In this document: in pieces, positions 29,166-37,268 of the stretch
How the letters are laid out: each line of letters begins with the position of its first letter
Numbering within the stretch: the first letter of the stretch is position 1
Assembly (NCBI RefSeq): GCF_014698475.1
Contig: NZ_JACJTB010000004.1
Coordinates: forward strand, 124,001 to 188,000
Direction of reading: 5' to 3'
Length of the DNA: 64,000 bases
Source: Nostoc spongiaeforme FACHB-130
Lineage (GTDB): Bacteria > Cyanobacteriota > Cyanobacteriia > Cyanobacteriales > Nostocaceae
The notes under the pieces: generated by a model
What the model was told of the DNA's origin: nothing
Database searches by the model: none
Seen by the model: only the letters and a program-made list of their open reading frames with translations
Made by a program: the position numbers and the translations under genes

Positions 29166-29418
29166 AGACTTGTTTAATGAGCCAGAATGGGCAGAAGAAA
29201 CCGCCGTACCAGCAACAGACCGGGAATTATTATTGCTGACAGAAAGAATTTCTAGTTTTGAAATTCCTATGCAAGTATTTTTGCAAGCTGTAGCGATCGC
29301 GGCTTACGATTGTGCATCCGCCTTCCGTTATGCTGATAATTATTTAACGACTCATCACAAGAATAAGCGAAAGAATCTGCGTTTTTTCAAGCCTTTGCGT
29401 AATTTTGAAAATAACTGA
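29146..29418 (+). CDS. Small hypothetical protein, second of an overlapping pair
   Basis: A 90-residue protein of unknown function. ATG 29146 has a strong GGGGAGG 8 bases upstream, lying inside the preceding gene, so this start is preferred to longer in-frame ones. The first half is acidic (EDLFNEPEWAEE, ATDRELLLLTERI), the middle is a hydrophobic helix (MQVFLQAVAIAAYDCASAF) and the end is very basic (HHKNKRKNLRFFKPLRN). The basic tail could bind nucleic acid or an acidic partner. An intrinsic terminator follows. Confidence 0.62.
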   Translation: MSKALVEDLFNEPEWAEETAVPATDRELLLLTERISSFEIPMQVFLQAVAIAAYDCASAFRYADNYLTTHHKNKRKNLRFFKPLRNFENN

Positions 29419-29440
29419 ACTTATACATACCCAAATCTTG

Positions 29441-29476
29441 CCCCTCTAAGCGCCTCTTTAGAGGGGTTTTGTTTTT
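29441..29476 (+). terminator. Intrinsic terminator
   Basis: CCCCTCTAA (29441-29449) pairs with TTAGAGGGG (29458-29466) around an 8-base loop, followed by TTTTGTTTTT. It ends the overlapping small-gene pair. Confidence 0.9.
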
Positions 29477-29488
29477 GCTTATAAGGGA

Positions 29489-29535
29489 GAGGTTAGAGGT
29501 TAGGGATTTTTCTAAAGTCCCTAGCCCCTAGCCTC
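29489..29535. repeat. Inverted heptamer-like repeat (GGTTAGA units)
   Basis: GAGGTTAGAGGTTAGGGA pairs imperfectly with TCCCTAGCCCCTAGCCTC. Each arm is made of ~7-bp units, as in cyanobacterial short tandem repeats. Confidence 0.65.
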
Positions 29536-29626
29536 TATTTCCCTGCCATTTCAACAAATTCTAAAAAAATTGTAAATATCGCTCCAAAATTAGATAGAAT
29601 GTATTGCCACTCTGCCATCTGTTCTC

Positions 29627-30697
29627 ATGACCTCATCTGCGTCGTTCGACACATTAGAGTCTCTGCAAGCCGATATTGTTGACTTAATCGATCGCCTACC
29701 GACGTTAAAAAATCGGCAATATATCCAACAGGCGCTTGCTACTATCATCCGTCTAGCCGATAGTGACATTGATCGTCTGGATTGGAAAATATTATCGGCT
29801 GCTTTAGCGGATATGGAGCGAGGCTTCGAGTTATTTTACAATTACCGACATGTACGTAAAGTAACTATATTTGGTTCTGCCCGTCTATCACCAGAAACGC
29901 CAGAATACAAAATGGCGTTAGAATTTGGTCGCGCTGTGACTCAACTGGGATTTATGGTGATGACAGGCGGCGGCGGTGGAATTATGCAAGCAGGTCATGA
30001 AGGCGCTGGGCGAGAAAATTCTTTTGGCTTAAATATTCAGTTACCCTTTGAACAGCAAGCAAATCCAATTATTGAAGGTGATCCAAAATTAATTCACTTT
30101 AAGTATTTTTTCACCCGCAAGCTGTTCCTGCTGAAAGAAAGTGACGCTGTGGCGCTATTTCCTGGCGGATTCGGCACTCAAGATGAAGCTTTTGAGTGTA
30201 TGACCTTAAGCCAAACGGGTAAATTTGGCCCTGTACCTTTAGTATTAATTGACCATCCCGGCGGTGATTATTGGCGCTCTTGGAGCGATTATATTGATCA
30301 ACAATTGGTGCAGAAAGGTCTTGTTAGCCCAGAAGATCCTAGTTTGTACACTGTGACAGATAACCTGGAAGTAGCTTGCAACGCCATTACAGGTTTTTAC
30401 AAGGTTTATCACTCCAGCCGCTACGTTAGTAATCAGTTGGTGATTCGTTTAAGTTGCGATTTGTCAGATGCGGAAGTCGAACAACTGAATGCTGAATTCA
30501 GTGACATTCTAGTTAAAGGCAAAATTGAAAAAAGTCAAGCATTACCCCAAGAAGCTCAAGATGAAACTGCGGATTTACCTCGGTTAATTCTGCACTTCAA
30601 TCAACGGGATTTAGGGCGTTTATATCAAATGATTGCCACAATTAACCAAATGGGTAGTCCTTCCCAAGAGGAAATAGCTCATCCTGAAAGGAAGTAG
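29627..30697 (+). CDS. LOG-family (TIGR00730-like) Rossmann-fold protein
   Basis: A 356-residue protein with the LOG nucleotide-binding signature: VTIFGSARLSPETPEY, MVMTGGGGGIMQAGHEGAG and PGGFGTQDEAFE (179-190). Plant and bacterial LOG proteins are cytokinin riboside-monophosphate phosphoribohydrolases; many bacterial ones were long misnamed lysine decarboxylases. This longer type has ~75 extra helical N-terminal residues and ~80 C-terminal ones (RLSCDLSDAEVEQLNAEFSD). The likely activity is cleavage of a nucleoside monophosphate to base and ribose phosphate, but the substrate is not shown. It stands alone. Confidence 0.85.
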   Translation: MTSSASFDTLESLQADIVDLIDRLPTLKNRQYIQQALATIIRLADSDIDRLDWKILSAALADMERGFELFYNYRHVRKVTIFGSARLSPETPEYKMALEFGRAVTQLGFMVMTGGGGGIMQAGHEGAGRENSFGLNIQLPFEQQANPIIEGDPKLIHFKYFFTRKLFLLKESDAVALFPGGFGTQDEAFECMTLSQTGKFGPVPLVLIDHPGGDYWRSWSDYIDQQLVQKGLVSPEDPSLYTVTDNLEVACNAITGFYKVYHSSRYVSNQLVIRLSCDLSDAEVEQLNAEFSDILVKGKIEKSQALPQEAQDETADLPRLILHFNQRDLGRLYQMIATINQMGSPSQEEIAHPERK

Positions 30698-30914
30698 GGC
30701 AGAAAGCAGAAGGTAGGACGTAAAAGTCTTCCTTTGACTTTTTCAAACTACCTGACTGAATCAAGTTATTATTGCTTATTTGTTTGGAGTTTACCAGTGA
30801 AAATCTGTAGTTAGTATCGCCGGAAAAAATCTCAGAGTAATGAGTTTATTTGAATTGATGCGATCGCTTTTTTCAATAACAGTTTTTAAATCTCTATATC
30901 TCAGTGTCTCATAA

Positions 30915-31160
30915 CTAAAGATAGAAGAAGTTGTAAATAGACCTTGTATAGTCTATTGTGTAAATTCTATTATCGTGGAAATTAAATGCGTAAGCACCTA
31001 AATAGTATGTATTACTAATGCTATTTACGCTATCAGTAATATTTATTAAATTAACATAGGTATAACCTCCCAATACAGCCTCACATTGAGATGGCATCAG
31101 ACTGTACATAAATCCCCCTACATCAGTAGGATGAAAATAAGAAATTATGATACTAGCCAT
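30915..31160 (-). CDS. Double-glycine leader peptide P1
   Basis: An 81-residue precursor-like protein. Residues 1-32 form a leader ending SQCEAVLGG, with Gly-Gly at 31-32, the usual cut site of C39-type peptidases. The core (33-81) starts YTYVNLINIT and carries the motif FNFHDNRIYTIDYTRSIYN (59-77) shared with the other peptides of this locus. The core has no Cys and is rich in Tyr, Asn and Ile. AAGGAG lies upstream of the ATG. It is the last gene of a minus-strand run behind the DevA/C/B-like exporter, 138 bp after the ATPase gene, so it is the likely cargo. Processing and function are inferred. Confidence 0.72.
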   Translation of the reverse strand: MASIIISYFHPTDVGGFMYSLMPSQCEAVLGGYTYVNLINITDSVNSISNTYYLGAYAFNFHDNRIYTIDYTRSIYNFFYL

Positions 31161-31298
31161 TATTTCGCTTTCTCCTTAGAAATTACAATAGCCTAGAAAT
31201 TGAAGCATATTATTGGAATATATTTATTTTTTACTAAAAAATAGTAACATTTGTAGACTGATTTGATTTAAATGGTTTTTGGTCATTTTTTATAAATC

Positions 31299-31982
31299 CT
31301 AAAGTTTCTTAACTATTCGACCATCTTCTATGTGTATTATTCGCTCAGAAATATCTAAAATTCTATGGTCATGAGTAACCATTAAAATAGCAGAATTTTG
31401 TTCCTTAGCTAATAGTTGCATCATGTTAACAATATCTCGACCTGATTTACTATCTAATGCTGCGGTAGGTTCATCAGCTAGAACTAATTTAGGATGACTT
31501 ACTAAAGCACGGGCAATTGCTACTCGTTGCTTTTGACCACCAGAAAGTTCAGATGGATAGCAATTAATTAGATTCCCTAATTTAACAGCATGAAGCATAG
31601 CTTCTGCTTTTTTACGAGCTTCCCATTTAGGAATATTATTGTCTAATTCAAGTGACATTTGAACATTTTGTCGAGCTGTTAAGAAATTCAGTAAATTATG
31701 AGATTGGAAAATATAGCCTATATGACGACGCACTTGTACTAATTTGTCATTACTAGCACCTGAGAGTTCTTGATTGAGAAATTTTAGGCTCCCATTTTGA
31801 ACAGAACGTAACCCACCTATCAAAGTCAATAAAGTTGTTTTTCCTGAACCAGAAGGCCCAGTCATAGTTAAAATGTCTCCATGTTGAATATTCAAGTTTA
31901 TATCAAACAAAACTTGGCTTTTTAATATTCTTTTTCCAAAATAATGATTGAGATTTTTAATGTCAACAATGAAATTTGTCAT
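31299..31982 (-). CDS. ABC transporter ATP-binding protein, DevA-like
   Basis: A 227-residue ATPase of the MacB/LolD/DevA group. It has Walker A GPSGSGKTTL, the Q-loop IFQSHNLL, the signature LSGGQKQR, Walker B LVLADEPTAALD and the H-loop VTHDHR. It has no N-terminal C39 peptidase or membrane domain. It lies 33 bp after the permease gene and powers the DevC-like permease and HlyD-like adaptor upstream. In heterocystous cyanobacteria DevBCA pumps with TolC export envelope glycolipids; here the surrounding small leader-peptide genes suggest a peptide cargo instead. Confidence 0.9.
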   Translation of the reverse strand: MTNFIVDIKNLNHYFGKRILKSQVLFDINLNIQHGDILTMTGPSGSGKTTLLTLIGGLRSVQNGSLKFLNQELSGASNDKLVQVRRHIGYIFQSHNLLNFLTARQNVQMSLELDNNIPKWEARKKAEAMLHAVKLGNLINCYPSELSGGQKQRVAIARALVSHPKLVLADEPTAALDSKSGRDIVNMMQLLAKEQNSAILMVTHDHRILDISERIIHIEDGRIVKKL

Positions 31983-32015
31983 AACAACTTTACAAAAAAC
32001 ACTAAGTTAATTACA

Positions 32016-33188
32016 TTAAAAAAAATCCGATGGGTCTACATTTCGCAATTTCTTTGTAGAGATTAAACCAGAAGCTAAACACATTAAAATTATAAAAAAC
32101 AATACTATGCCTGCTTTATCTAAGCTCATACTGATTGGTAAGTTAGTAAAATCTCCAGCTACATCATACAAACCTATAGATATAGCAAAACCAGGTATGT
32201 AGCCAAAAGAAGCTAATATTAAAGCTTGTTGAAAAACTATAATTAGCAAGTATTTATTTTTAAAACCCATTGCTTTGAGAGTTGCATATTCAGCTAAATG
32301 ACTAGCGATATTACTATAAAGAATTTGATAGACGACTACTACACCGACAACAAATACCATAGTCACCATCAATTGAAATACAAATCCAATCGGCGCTCTG
32401 TTCGTCCAATAGTTTTTTTCCAAATTAATAAAATCTTGGCGTGTCACTACTATTACATCTTTAGGTAATTGGGCAGATAAATTAGTCAAAACTTTCTGGA
32501 TGTTAGCATCTGGTTTAAGGTTAATTAAGCCAATATCTACATTTTTTGCTGAACGACCTTGGAATATTTGGAAAAAAGTAGAGACACTAACAATTAAATT
32601 TCCATCAACGCCAAAAGATGGACCCAAGCTAAATAATCCACCAACTTTCACCTTATTTCCAATTGATGAATTGTAGTTAAATATTTCTAGAGTAACAGTT
32701 TTTCCTTGTTGAAAATCTTGAGTAATTGGCCCAAATTGTGAGCGAGATTTGCTGTCAAATAGAACTATCTTAGGTAATTGTAGTAAACTTTGATTTTGTT
32801 GAATATTTGGTAATTTTAAAATTGTGCTGTCTGGCTCAAATCCAAGTACATATATAGGAAACTTGATACCATTTATTAAATTTTTTAACTTGGCAAACTG
32901 CATATATAATGGGCTAACTGATTCTATACCATCACATCCTAATATCTGATATAAATACCAGCGAGGAAAACTTTGATTGAATGTCAAGGATTGATATTGA
33001 GTGCTGATTATAAATAAATCGCCTTTGAGATTATTATGCAACTGCGTAGCACTAGTGTATAAAGCATCTTGAAATCCAACTTGGACAAACATCAGTACTG
33101 CAATAAAAGCAATTCCAGTCGAAGCCACAAAAAAACGAGCTTTTTGTCGGGCTAACTGTAGCCAAGCGAGAGATATATTAATAATCAT
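32016..33188 (-). CDS. ABC transporter permease, DevC-like (FtsX/MacB fold)
   Basis: A 390-residue permease with one N-terminal membrane helix (ARFFVASTGIAFIAVLMFVQV), a large periplasmic domain (~45-265) and three C-terminal helices (e.g. LMVTMVFVVGVVVVYQILY). It ends with the DevC-type sequence LISTKKLRNVDPSDFF. The segment ASHLAEYATLKAMGF is the FtsX-type coupling region that contacts the ATPase. The type VII (MacB-like) mechanism pushes periplasmic substrate through an adaptor and TolC rather than moving it across the inner membrane. It sits between the HlyD-like and ATPase genes in one operon. Confidence 0.9.
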   Translation of the reverse strand: MIINISLAWLQLARQKARFFVASTGIAFIAVLMFVQVGFQDALYTSATQLHNNLKGDLFIISTQYQSLTFNQSFPRWYLYQILGCDGIESVSPLYMQFAKLKNLINGIKFPIYVLGFEPDSTILKLPNIQQNQSLLQLPKIVLFDSKSRSQFGPITQDFQQGKTVTLEIFNYNSSIGNKVKVGGLFSLGPSFGVDGNLIVSVSTFFQIFQGRSAKNVDIGLINLKPDANIQKVLTNLSAQLPKDVIVVTRQDFINLEKNYWTNRAPIGFVFQLMVTMVFVVGVVVVYQILYSNIASHLAEYATLKAMGFKNKYLLIIVFQQALILASFGYIPGFAISIGLYDVAGDFTNLPISMSLDKAGIVLFFIILMCLASGLISTKKLRNVDPSDFF

Positions 33189-33316
33189 TTGAAAAACCTA
33201 AAGTGATAAATATGAGATAGATAACTGGTTAAAGTAAACCATTACTATCTAGTAGAAACTACATTAATTACAGGAAAATTATTACCTGGTGAGTTAATCA
33301 AGCTTTCTCTAGAACT

Positions 33317-34504
33317 TTAGATTAAAATGCGTACCATTACCTGTAAGTTAGTAAGAGCAGCAATTTCTTTGTTATCTTTCATATTGCTGATCCGAATTTT
33401 TACTTCAATTACTTTGTTATCTGTATCGGCTTGCAAATTATTAAACATATTTTGTTGACCAACTTGCAGGCCAATATCTGAGACTGTTCCTCGTAATTGC
33501 TTTGGTAAAGCATCACTAGTAATAACAACTGACTGACCTATACGTACTTTTTTAATATCAGTCTCATAAATTTCTGCTACTGCATACATCTGTTGTGTAC
33601 GACCTAAGTCAGCTATTCCTGTTGAGCCAATAATTTCTCCAGGACGAGTATTAATTTTTAGAATTTGGCCAGCTACAGGCGATCGCACAGAACTCAAATC
33701 TAACTCTGCCTGAACTTGTTTAACTGAAGCTTTTGCACTCTCAACATTAGCTAGTGCTGCTTGCACATCAGTAGCACGGACTTCTGTAATACTTGCAAAC
33801 TTAGCTTTGGCCTCTATCAACTGCTGTTGAATCGTTTCTACCGTTCGATTGTCAGAAGCTTTAGCTTCTTTATATCGCTGTTGCAGAATTTCGACTTGCA
33901 AACGTCTTGCTTCTGACTCAGAAGCAGAAATTGCGCCTACTTTGTATAGCTGCTGATATCGCTGATTTTCGCTTTCAGCATTACGTAATTCAGCTTCTAG
34001 TCGAGCAATTGTTGCTTGCTGTGCAGATATTGCTCCAGACAAATCAGCTTCTAGACGAGCAATTGTTGCTTGCTGTGCAGATATATCTCCAGCTTTAGCC
34101 CCCGCTTTGACTTGATTGAGATTAGCTTCGGCTACTAAGACTTGTTTTTGTGCTTTTTCTAAGGCTGTAAGACGGGGATAATAACTATCAAGAACAGCAA
34201 TTATTTGTCCTTGACGTACCCAACTTCCTTGCTTGACAAGAAGTTTCGCCACTCGAACACCCCCTTGAGAGTTAGGAGCAGATAGACGAATTACTTCTCC
34301 TTCAGGTTCTAAAGCTCCTAAAGCAGTAACAGCAGTCATTATAGGAGAGCTACGAGGAGTAGGTGAGTCTAATTTAGGGGTTAACTGAAATCGTGAAAAG
34401 CTGTAGAGAGAAAGTGTACCAGGAACCACAGCCATAGCAGCAGTCAACATTATCAAATACCAACTTACAGGTTTTGTTAATGGCTGTCTTTGTTTGTATA
34501 CCAT
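33317..34504 (-). CDS. Membrane fusion protein, DevB/HlyD-like
   Basis: A 395-residue periplasmic adaptor. The start at 34504 (MVYKQRQ) is supported by GGAAGAG 7 bases upstream; a GTG 27 bp earlier is rejected. One N-terminal membrane helix (~18-36) is followed by a biotinyl-lipoyl half-motif (GGVRVAKLLVKQGSWVRQGQIIAVLDS) and a long alpha-hairpin coiled coil. The second lipoyl half (SSVRSPVAGQILKINTRPGEIIG) and a beta-barrel (IYETDIKKVRIGQSVVITSDALP) come next. The coiled coil contains an exact-register 18-residue duplication (AQQATIARLEA twice). It bridges the DevC-like permease to an outer-membrane TolC, which is not encoded in the window. Confidence 0.9.
   Translation of the reverse strand: MVYKQRQPLTKPVSWYLIMLTAAMAVVPGTLSLYSFSRFQLTPKLDSPTPRSSPIMTAVTALGALEPEGEVIRLSAPNSQGGVRVAKLLVKQGSWVRQGQIIAVLDSYYPRLTALEKAQKQVLVAEANLNQVKAGAKAGDISAQQATIARLEADLSGAISAQQATIARLEAELRNAESENQRYQQLYKVGAISASESEARRLQVEILQQRYKEAKASDNRTVETIQQQLIEAKAKFASITEVRATDVQAALANVESAKASVKQVQAELDLSSVRSPVAGQILKINTRPGEIIGSTGIADLGRTQQMYAVAEIYETDIKKVRIGQSVVITSDALPKQLRGTVSDIGLQVGQQNMFNNLQADTDNKVIEVKIRISNMKDNKEIAALTNLQVMVRILI
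33991..34084. repeat. 54-bp tandem duplication in the HlyD-like gene
   Basis: Bases 33991-34030 and 34045-34084 differ at one position and are 54 bp apart. The duplication adds 18 residues, not a multiple of seven, to the coiled-coil hairpin. Confidence 0.9.
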
Positions 34505-34578
34505 AATTATCTCTTCCAAGTTAGGTTGCACAAGTTGTGCATGTTAATTCACTCAAACAGGTACAACAGAATTAATGT

Positions 34579-34842
34579 TTAAATCCCGTTAGTCCAACTT
34601 AGAACCTCTGGTAAGCCAGAAGGTAAGATTGCTACCAAATTAATAGTTAATCTTGAAAGGTCAATCGTAAAAAGCTTGTTGCCATCTAGGGAAAACAGGC
34701 TAACTCTATTTGAATAGTTACCTATACCATCTTGAATATTAGCCAAATCAACACCAGTAATACCTCCTAATACAGTAGCTAATTCTTCTGAAGAGGCTTG
34801 GATGAACAGTTCATTATTTTCGAGATCAGTAATTTGTAGCAT
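34579..34842 (-). CDS. Double-glycine leader peptide P2
   Basis: An 87-residue precursor-like protein, 74 bp upstream of the HlyD-like gene and on the same strand. The leader (1-27) is MLQITDLENNELF...ELATVLGG, close to that of P3 but unlike that of P1 and P4-P6. The 60-residue core starts ITGVDLANIQ and still carries the shared motif as FSLDGNKLFTIDLSR (50-64). It has no Cys. The combination of a P3-type leader with a P1-type core suggests that leader and core have been shuffled. Its upstream ~100 bp resembles that of P3. Confidence 0.72.
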   Translation of the reverse strand: MLQITDLENNELFIQASSEELATVLGGITGVDLANIQDGIGNYSNRVSLFSLDGNKLFTIDLSRLTINLVAILPSGLPEVLSWTNGI

Positions 34843-35216
34843 ATTGTATAATTAACAATATCAGTATTAAAAGTAAAGTGAAGCTAATTAATAGCGAAAA
34901 ATAGGCACATCATTTCTTTTCACAAATCATATTAAAATTGATGCCTAAATCAATTGATTGAGTAAACTGTTTATTTCTATAAAAAGTCTAATAACGCGCC
35001 TATTAAATTTACTTTTAAGCAGTGGGATTTGCTTTGATCTAATTTATTGAAACTAAATAAAGACACGTTATTCACTTCAAATTATGGAAACAAGATTAGG
35101 AGATGAAATGGTTAACTGTGTTTTGCAACTTTTAGAAAATAATTGTCAAAGCAAGATTTTGAACCTTTAGTTTAATCAAGCTTTACAACTTTATTTCTTA
35201 ATATTAACTAAAATTT
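34843..35216. promoter_or_regulatory. P2 upstream region, homologous to the P3 upstream region
   Basis: On the minus strand the ~110 bp before P2 run GATTTGTGA...AAATGATGTG...TTCACTTTA...GTTAATTATACAAT-ATG. The same blocks in the same order precede P3 (35448-35560). No ORF of note lies in the remaining part to 35216. It probably carries a shared promoter and 5' leader. Confidence 0.55.
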
Positions 35217-35447
35217 TTAGCCCAAATCTAGAGATTGAGGCTGGGAAAGGCTTTCGGCGACTGGGTTATGAAACTCTGATCCCAGAGAGTTAACTCCGAG
35301 CGCAATTAACACAGCAAAAATCCCGGCGGTTAGTGCAGCCGCAAAGGCATAAGATGCAGTTAAACCGCCACTAACACTAGCAGATTCTTCATTAGAGATT
35401 TCGCTGAAAAGTTCGTTATTTTCGAGATCGATAATTTGCAGAAGCAT
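35217..35447 (-). CDS. Double-glycine leader peptide P3 (hydrophobic, bacteriocin-like core)
   Basis: A 76-residue precursor-like protein. The leader (1-28) MLLQIIDLENNELF...SASVSGG is nearly the same as that of P2. The core differs from all the others: AFAAALTAGIFAVLIALGV forms one hydrophobic helix, followed by a polar Ser/Gln/Pro tail. A Gly/Ala-rich helical core behind a double-glycine leader is what class II bacteriocins look like. It lacks the shared TIDxSR motif. It is the first gene of the minus-strand run P3-P2-HlyD-DevC-DevA-P1. Confidence 0.7.
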   Translation of the reverse strand: MLLQIIDLENNELFSEISNEESASVSGGLTASYAFAAALTAGIFAVLIALGVNSLGSEFHNPVAESLSQPQSLDLG

Positions 35448-36236
35448 ATTATGTAATTAACAGCAACAGGGTCAAAAATGAAGTGGCGCTTTTCATAGTG
35501 AAAAGGTACACACATCATTTACTGTCACAGATCACATCAAGGTAAATATCCCAGTAAATTGTTTGCGGATAATCAAACTTTATTGTCTATTTACGAACTT
35601 AATAGTGAACCGTTCCTACTTCCTTTAACGTACACTCAATGCAAATTATTCCAAAATTTGATCTTCTTACAAAGTTGGAGTGGGATCAGCGAGCCTATCA
35701 TTTGTTTTGACTTAATTTTCAGAAGCCTCACTATGCAAACTATAATCTTTATTGAAGGAACGATCGCTCACTATGTCCTTATCTTATATTGCTGTTTTTT
35801 CGTGATTTATCAAATAAGCTGTTAAGCATTTAATTTGCACATTGAGGCCCCAGGGGTCAGGGTGCAAGGGAGAGGGTTTGCAGCTTTCATTACCATTAAC
35901 ATGGTGTAATTTAAATGACGATTAGCTTACTAAAGCATACCTATTATTGATATGCTTGTTTGAGAGTAGAAGCCAAAATCAATATTTCCAGCTTGAATGG
36001 AAACTTTTTATACGCGAATGTAAGCATTAATTGATTAAATTTACAAATTTTAGAAGTAAAACAAAATTTACCTGAAATCTACTACCAAAGGTTAATGTTT
36101 ATTTACTACTTTAGAGTAATTTAATTTTTATAAAATATTTTTATAAATAAAAATACTAGTCTAAAACACTTTTAGTTGCTATTAATTATGTGATTAATTT
36201 TTGTATAATGACTTAACAAAATCAAGGAGTTAGATA
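35448..36236. other. Intergenic between divergent peptide genes P3 and P4
   Basis: 789 bp. The first ~110 bp repeat the P2 upstream blocks and probably hold the P3 promoter. An 88-codon frame at 35559-35825 has no credible coding character. At the right end a TATAAT (36204-36209) lies 27 bp before P4, without a clear -35 box at normal spacing. Confidence 0.5.
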
Positions 36237-36533
36237 ATGGCTGAAATAATAGATTTAGACAGTCATCAAACTGATACAGAGTCACTCATACAAGAAATAA
36301 CTCCGATCCAAGCAGAGATTTTATTAGGAGGTTATTGTCAGCCTAATGAAGATTATCCTTATGCTTATATAATCAATATTACTAAAAATCCGAGTAAGCC
36401 CAAAAGTAAAGCTCAAAGTGCAGATACTTTTGACTATAGTGGGAAAAAGATTAATACTGTAGATAATTCTAGGAAAATTTACTTAAATGGAGTTCTGCTA
36501 AAAGGAGAAAGAAATATTATCATCATACCCTGA
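36237..36533 (+). CDS. Double-glycine leader peptide P4
   Basis: A 98-residue precursor-like protein on the opposite strand to the others. The leader is exactly 32 residues and ends QAEILLGG. The core starts YCQPNEDYPYAYIINIT, has one Cys, a Lys/Ser-rich middle and the shared motif FDYSGKKINTVDNSRKIY (65-82), then a hydrophobic end. AAGGAG lies 8 bases before the ATG, and TATAAT 27 bp before it. It shares the Y-x-Y...I-[IM]-N-[IT]-[TS] block with P1, P5 and P6. It is divergent from P3 and can be controlled separately. Confidence 0.72.
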   Translation: MAEIIDLDSHQTDTESLIQEITPIQAEILLGGYCQPNEDYPYAYIINITKNPSKPKSKAQSADTFDYSGKKINTVDNSRKIYLNGVLLKGERNIIIIP

Positions 36534-36882
36534 TAAATTTTGCGATCGCTGAAAGTGTCCAATATAAATATTTCAAACTTTAGTATCAACCATTAATACA
36601 TAGTTCTATAAATCGATTTAGTAAACAAACACACCGGATTTCTTACAAGTGAGAAATCCGGCTAAGTATTAAAAAAACTCTATCAACAATTGTTGGCGCT
36701 AATGCAATAAATATCAAGAATGCGTTTAAGTAGCATCCATACGATAACTTATGCTAAAGCCAAAAAATTAGCTTAAAGTAAGTACTATAGTACGTTAAGC
36801 ATTGGCTAATTTTTGTGCTTTTAGCTAAAGTCGAATCATCAGCACGTATGTTTCTGTGCGATCGCTACTAAAAGTTCAAGCA
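36534..36882. other. Intergenic with two inverted repeats
   Basis: 349 bp. It holds a perfect hairpin CCGGATTTCT-8 nt-AGAAATCCGG (36634-36661). It also holds a longer imperfect inverted repeat (36753-36826) whose arms read GCTAAAGCCAAAAAATTAGC and, reversed, GCTAAAAGCACAAAAATTAGC. Either may end transcription of P4 or the P5 side. No gene seen. Confidence 0.6.
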
Positions 36883-37149
36883 CTAATAAATAAATCTATT
36901 GTAGATTGACCTTGAACTTGTTATTGTATTGATATTATTATCATGATAATTGACTGAGCCTGCACCTCCACCATCAAATCTCACACTACTGTCAACAGCA
37001 TTGATATAAGTCCTATCAGTAGTGTTCATTATGCGAAATCCATAGGTATAAGCACCTCCTAATATAGTTTCTGCTTGTTCTATATTTAGATTGTGGATAA
37101 ATCCCTTAGTAGGATTACTATCTAATAGTAAAATTACGAGTTTAGTCAT
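36883..37149 (-). CDS. Double-glycine leader peptide P5
   Basis: An 88-residue precursor-like protein with a 32-residue leader ending EQAETILGG. The core starts AYTYGFRIMNTTDRTYINAV, has a Gly-rich turn (FDGGGAG) and ends with the shared motif VNYHDNNINTITSSRSIYN (66-84). No Cys. AGGAA precedes the ATG. It is a close tandem paralogue of P6, which lies 119 bp upstream on the same strand. It probably forms part of the same exported family as P1. Confidence 0.72.
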   Translation of the reverse strand: MTKLVILLLDSNPTKGFIHNLNIEQAETILGGAYTYGFRIMNTTDRTYINAVDSSVRFDGGGAGSVNYHDNNINTITSSRSIYNRFIY

Positions 37150-37268
37150 GATTTTAGTTCCTGAAAAGTAAGATGAATTGACTTATGATTTATTGAATCT
37201 CCGAACTGTTTTCTCTAAAAAAGCAGCTCGGTTTTAATTTTCAACAAGTGCTACTAAAAGACTAATGA

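Noticed and set aside
31299-34504. Exporter as the heterocyst glycolipid pump DevBCA itself
   Set aside because: Gene order and folds match, but the flanking leader-peptide genes and the absence of glycolipid genes argue for a paralogue with another cargo.
35559-35825. 88-codon plus-strand frame between P3 and P4 as a further small peptide gene
   Set aside because: No ribosome-binding site, no leader pattern, and its first part lies over the upstream region shared by P2 and P3, so it is most likely chance.
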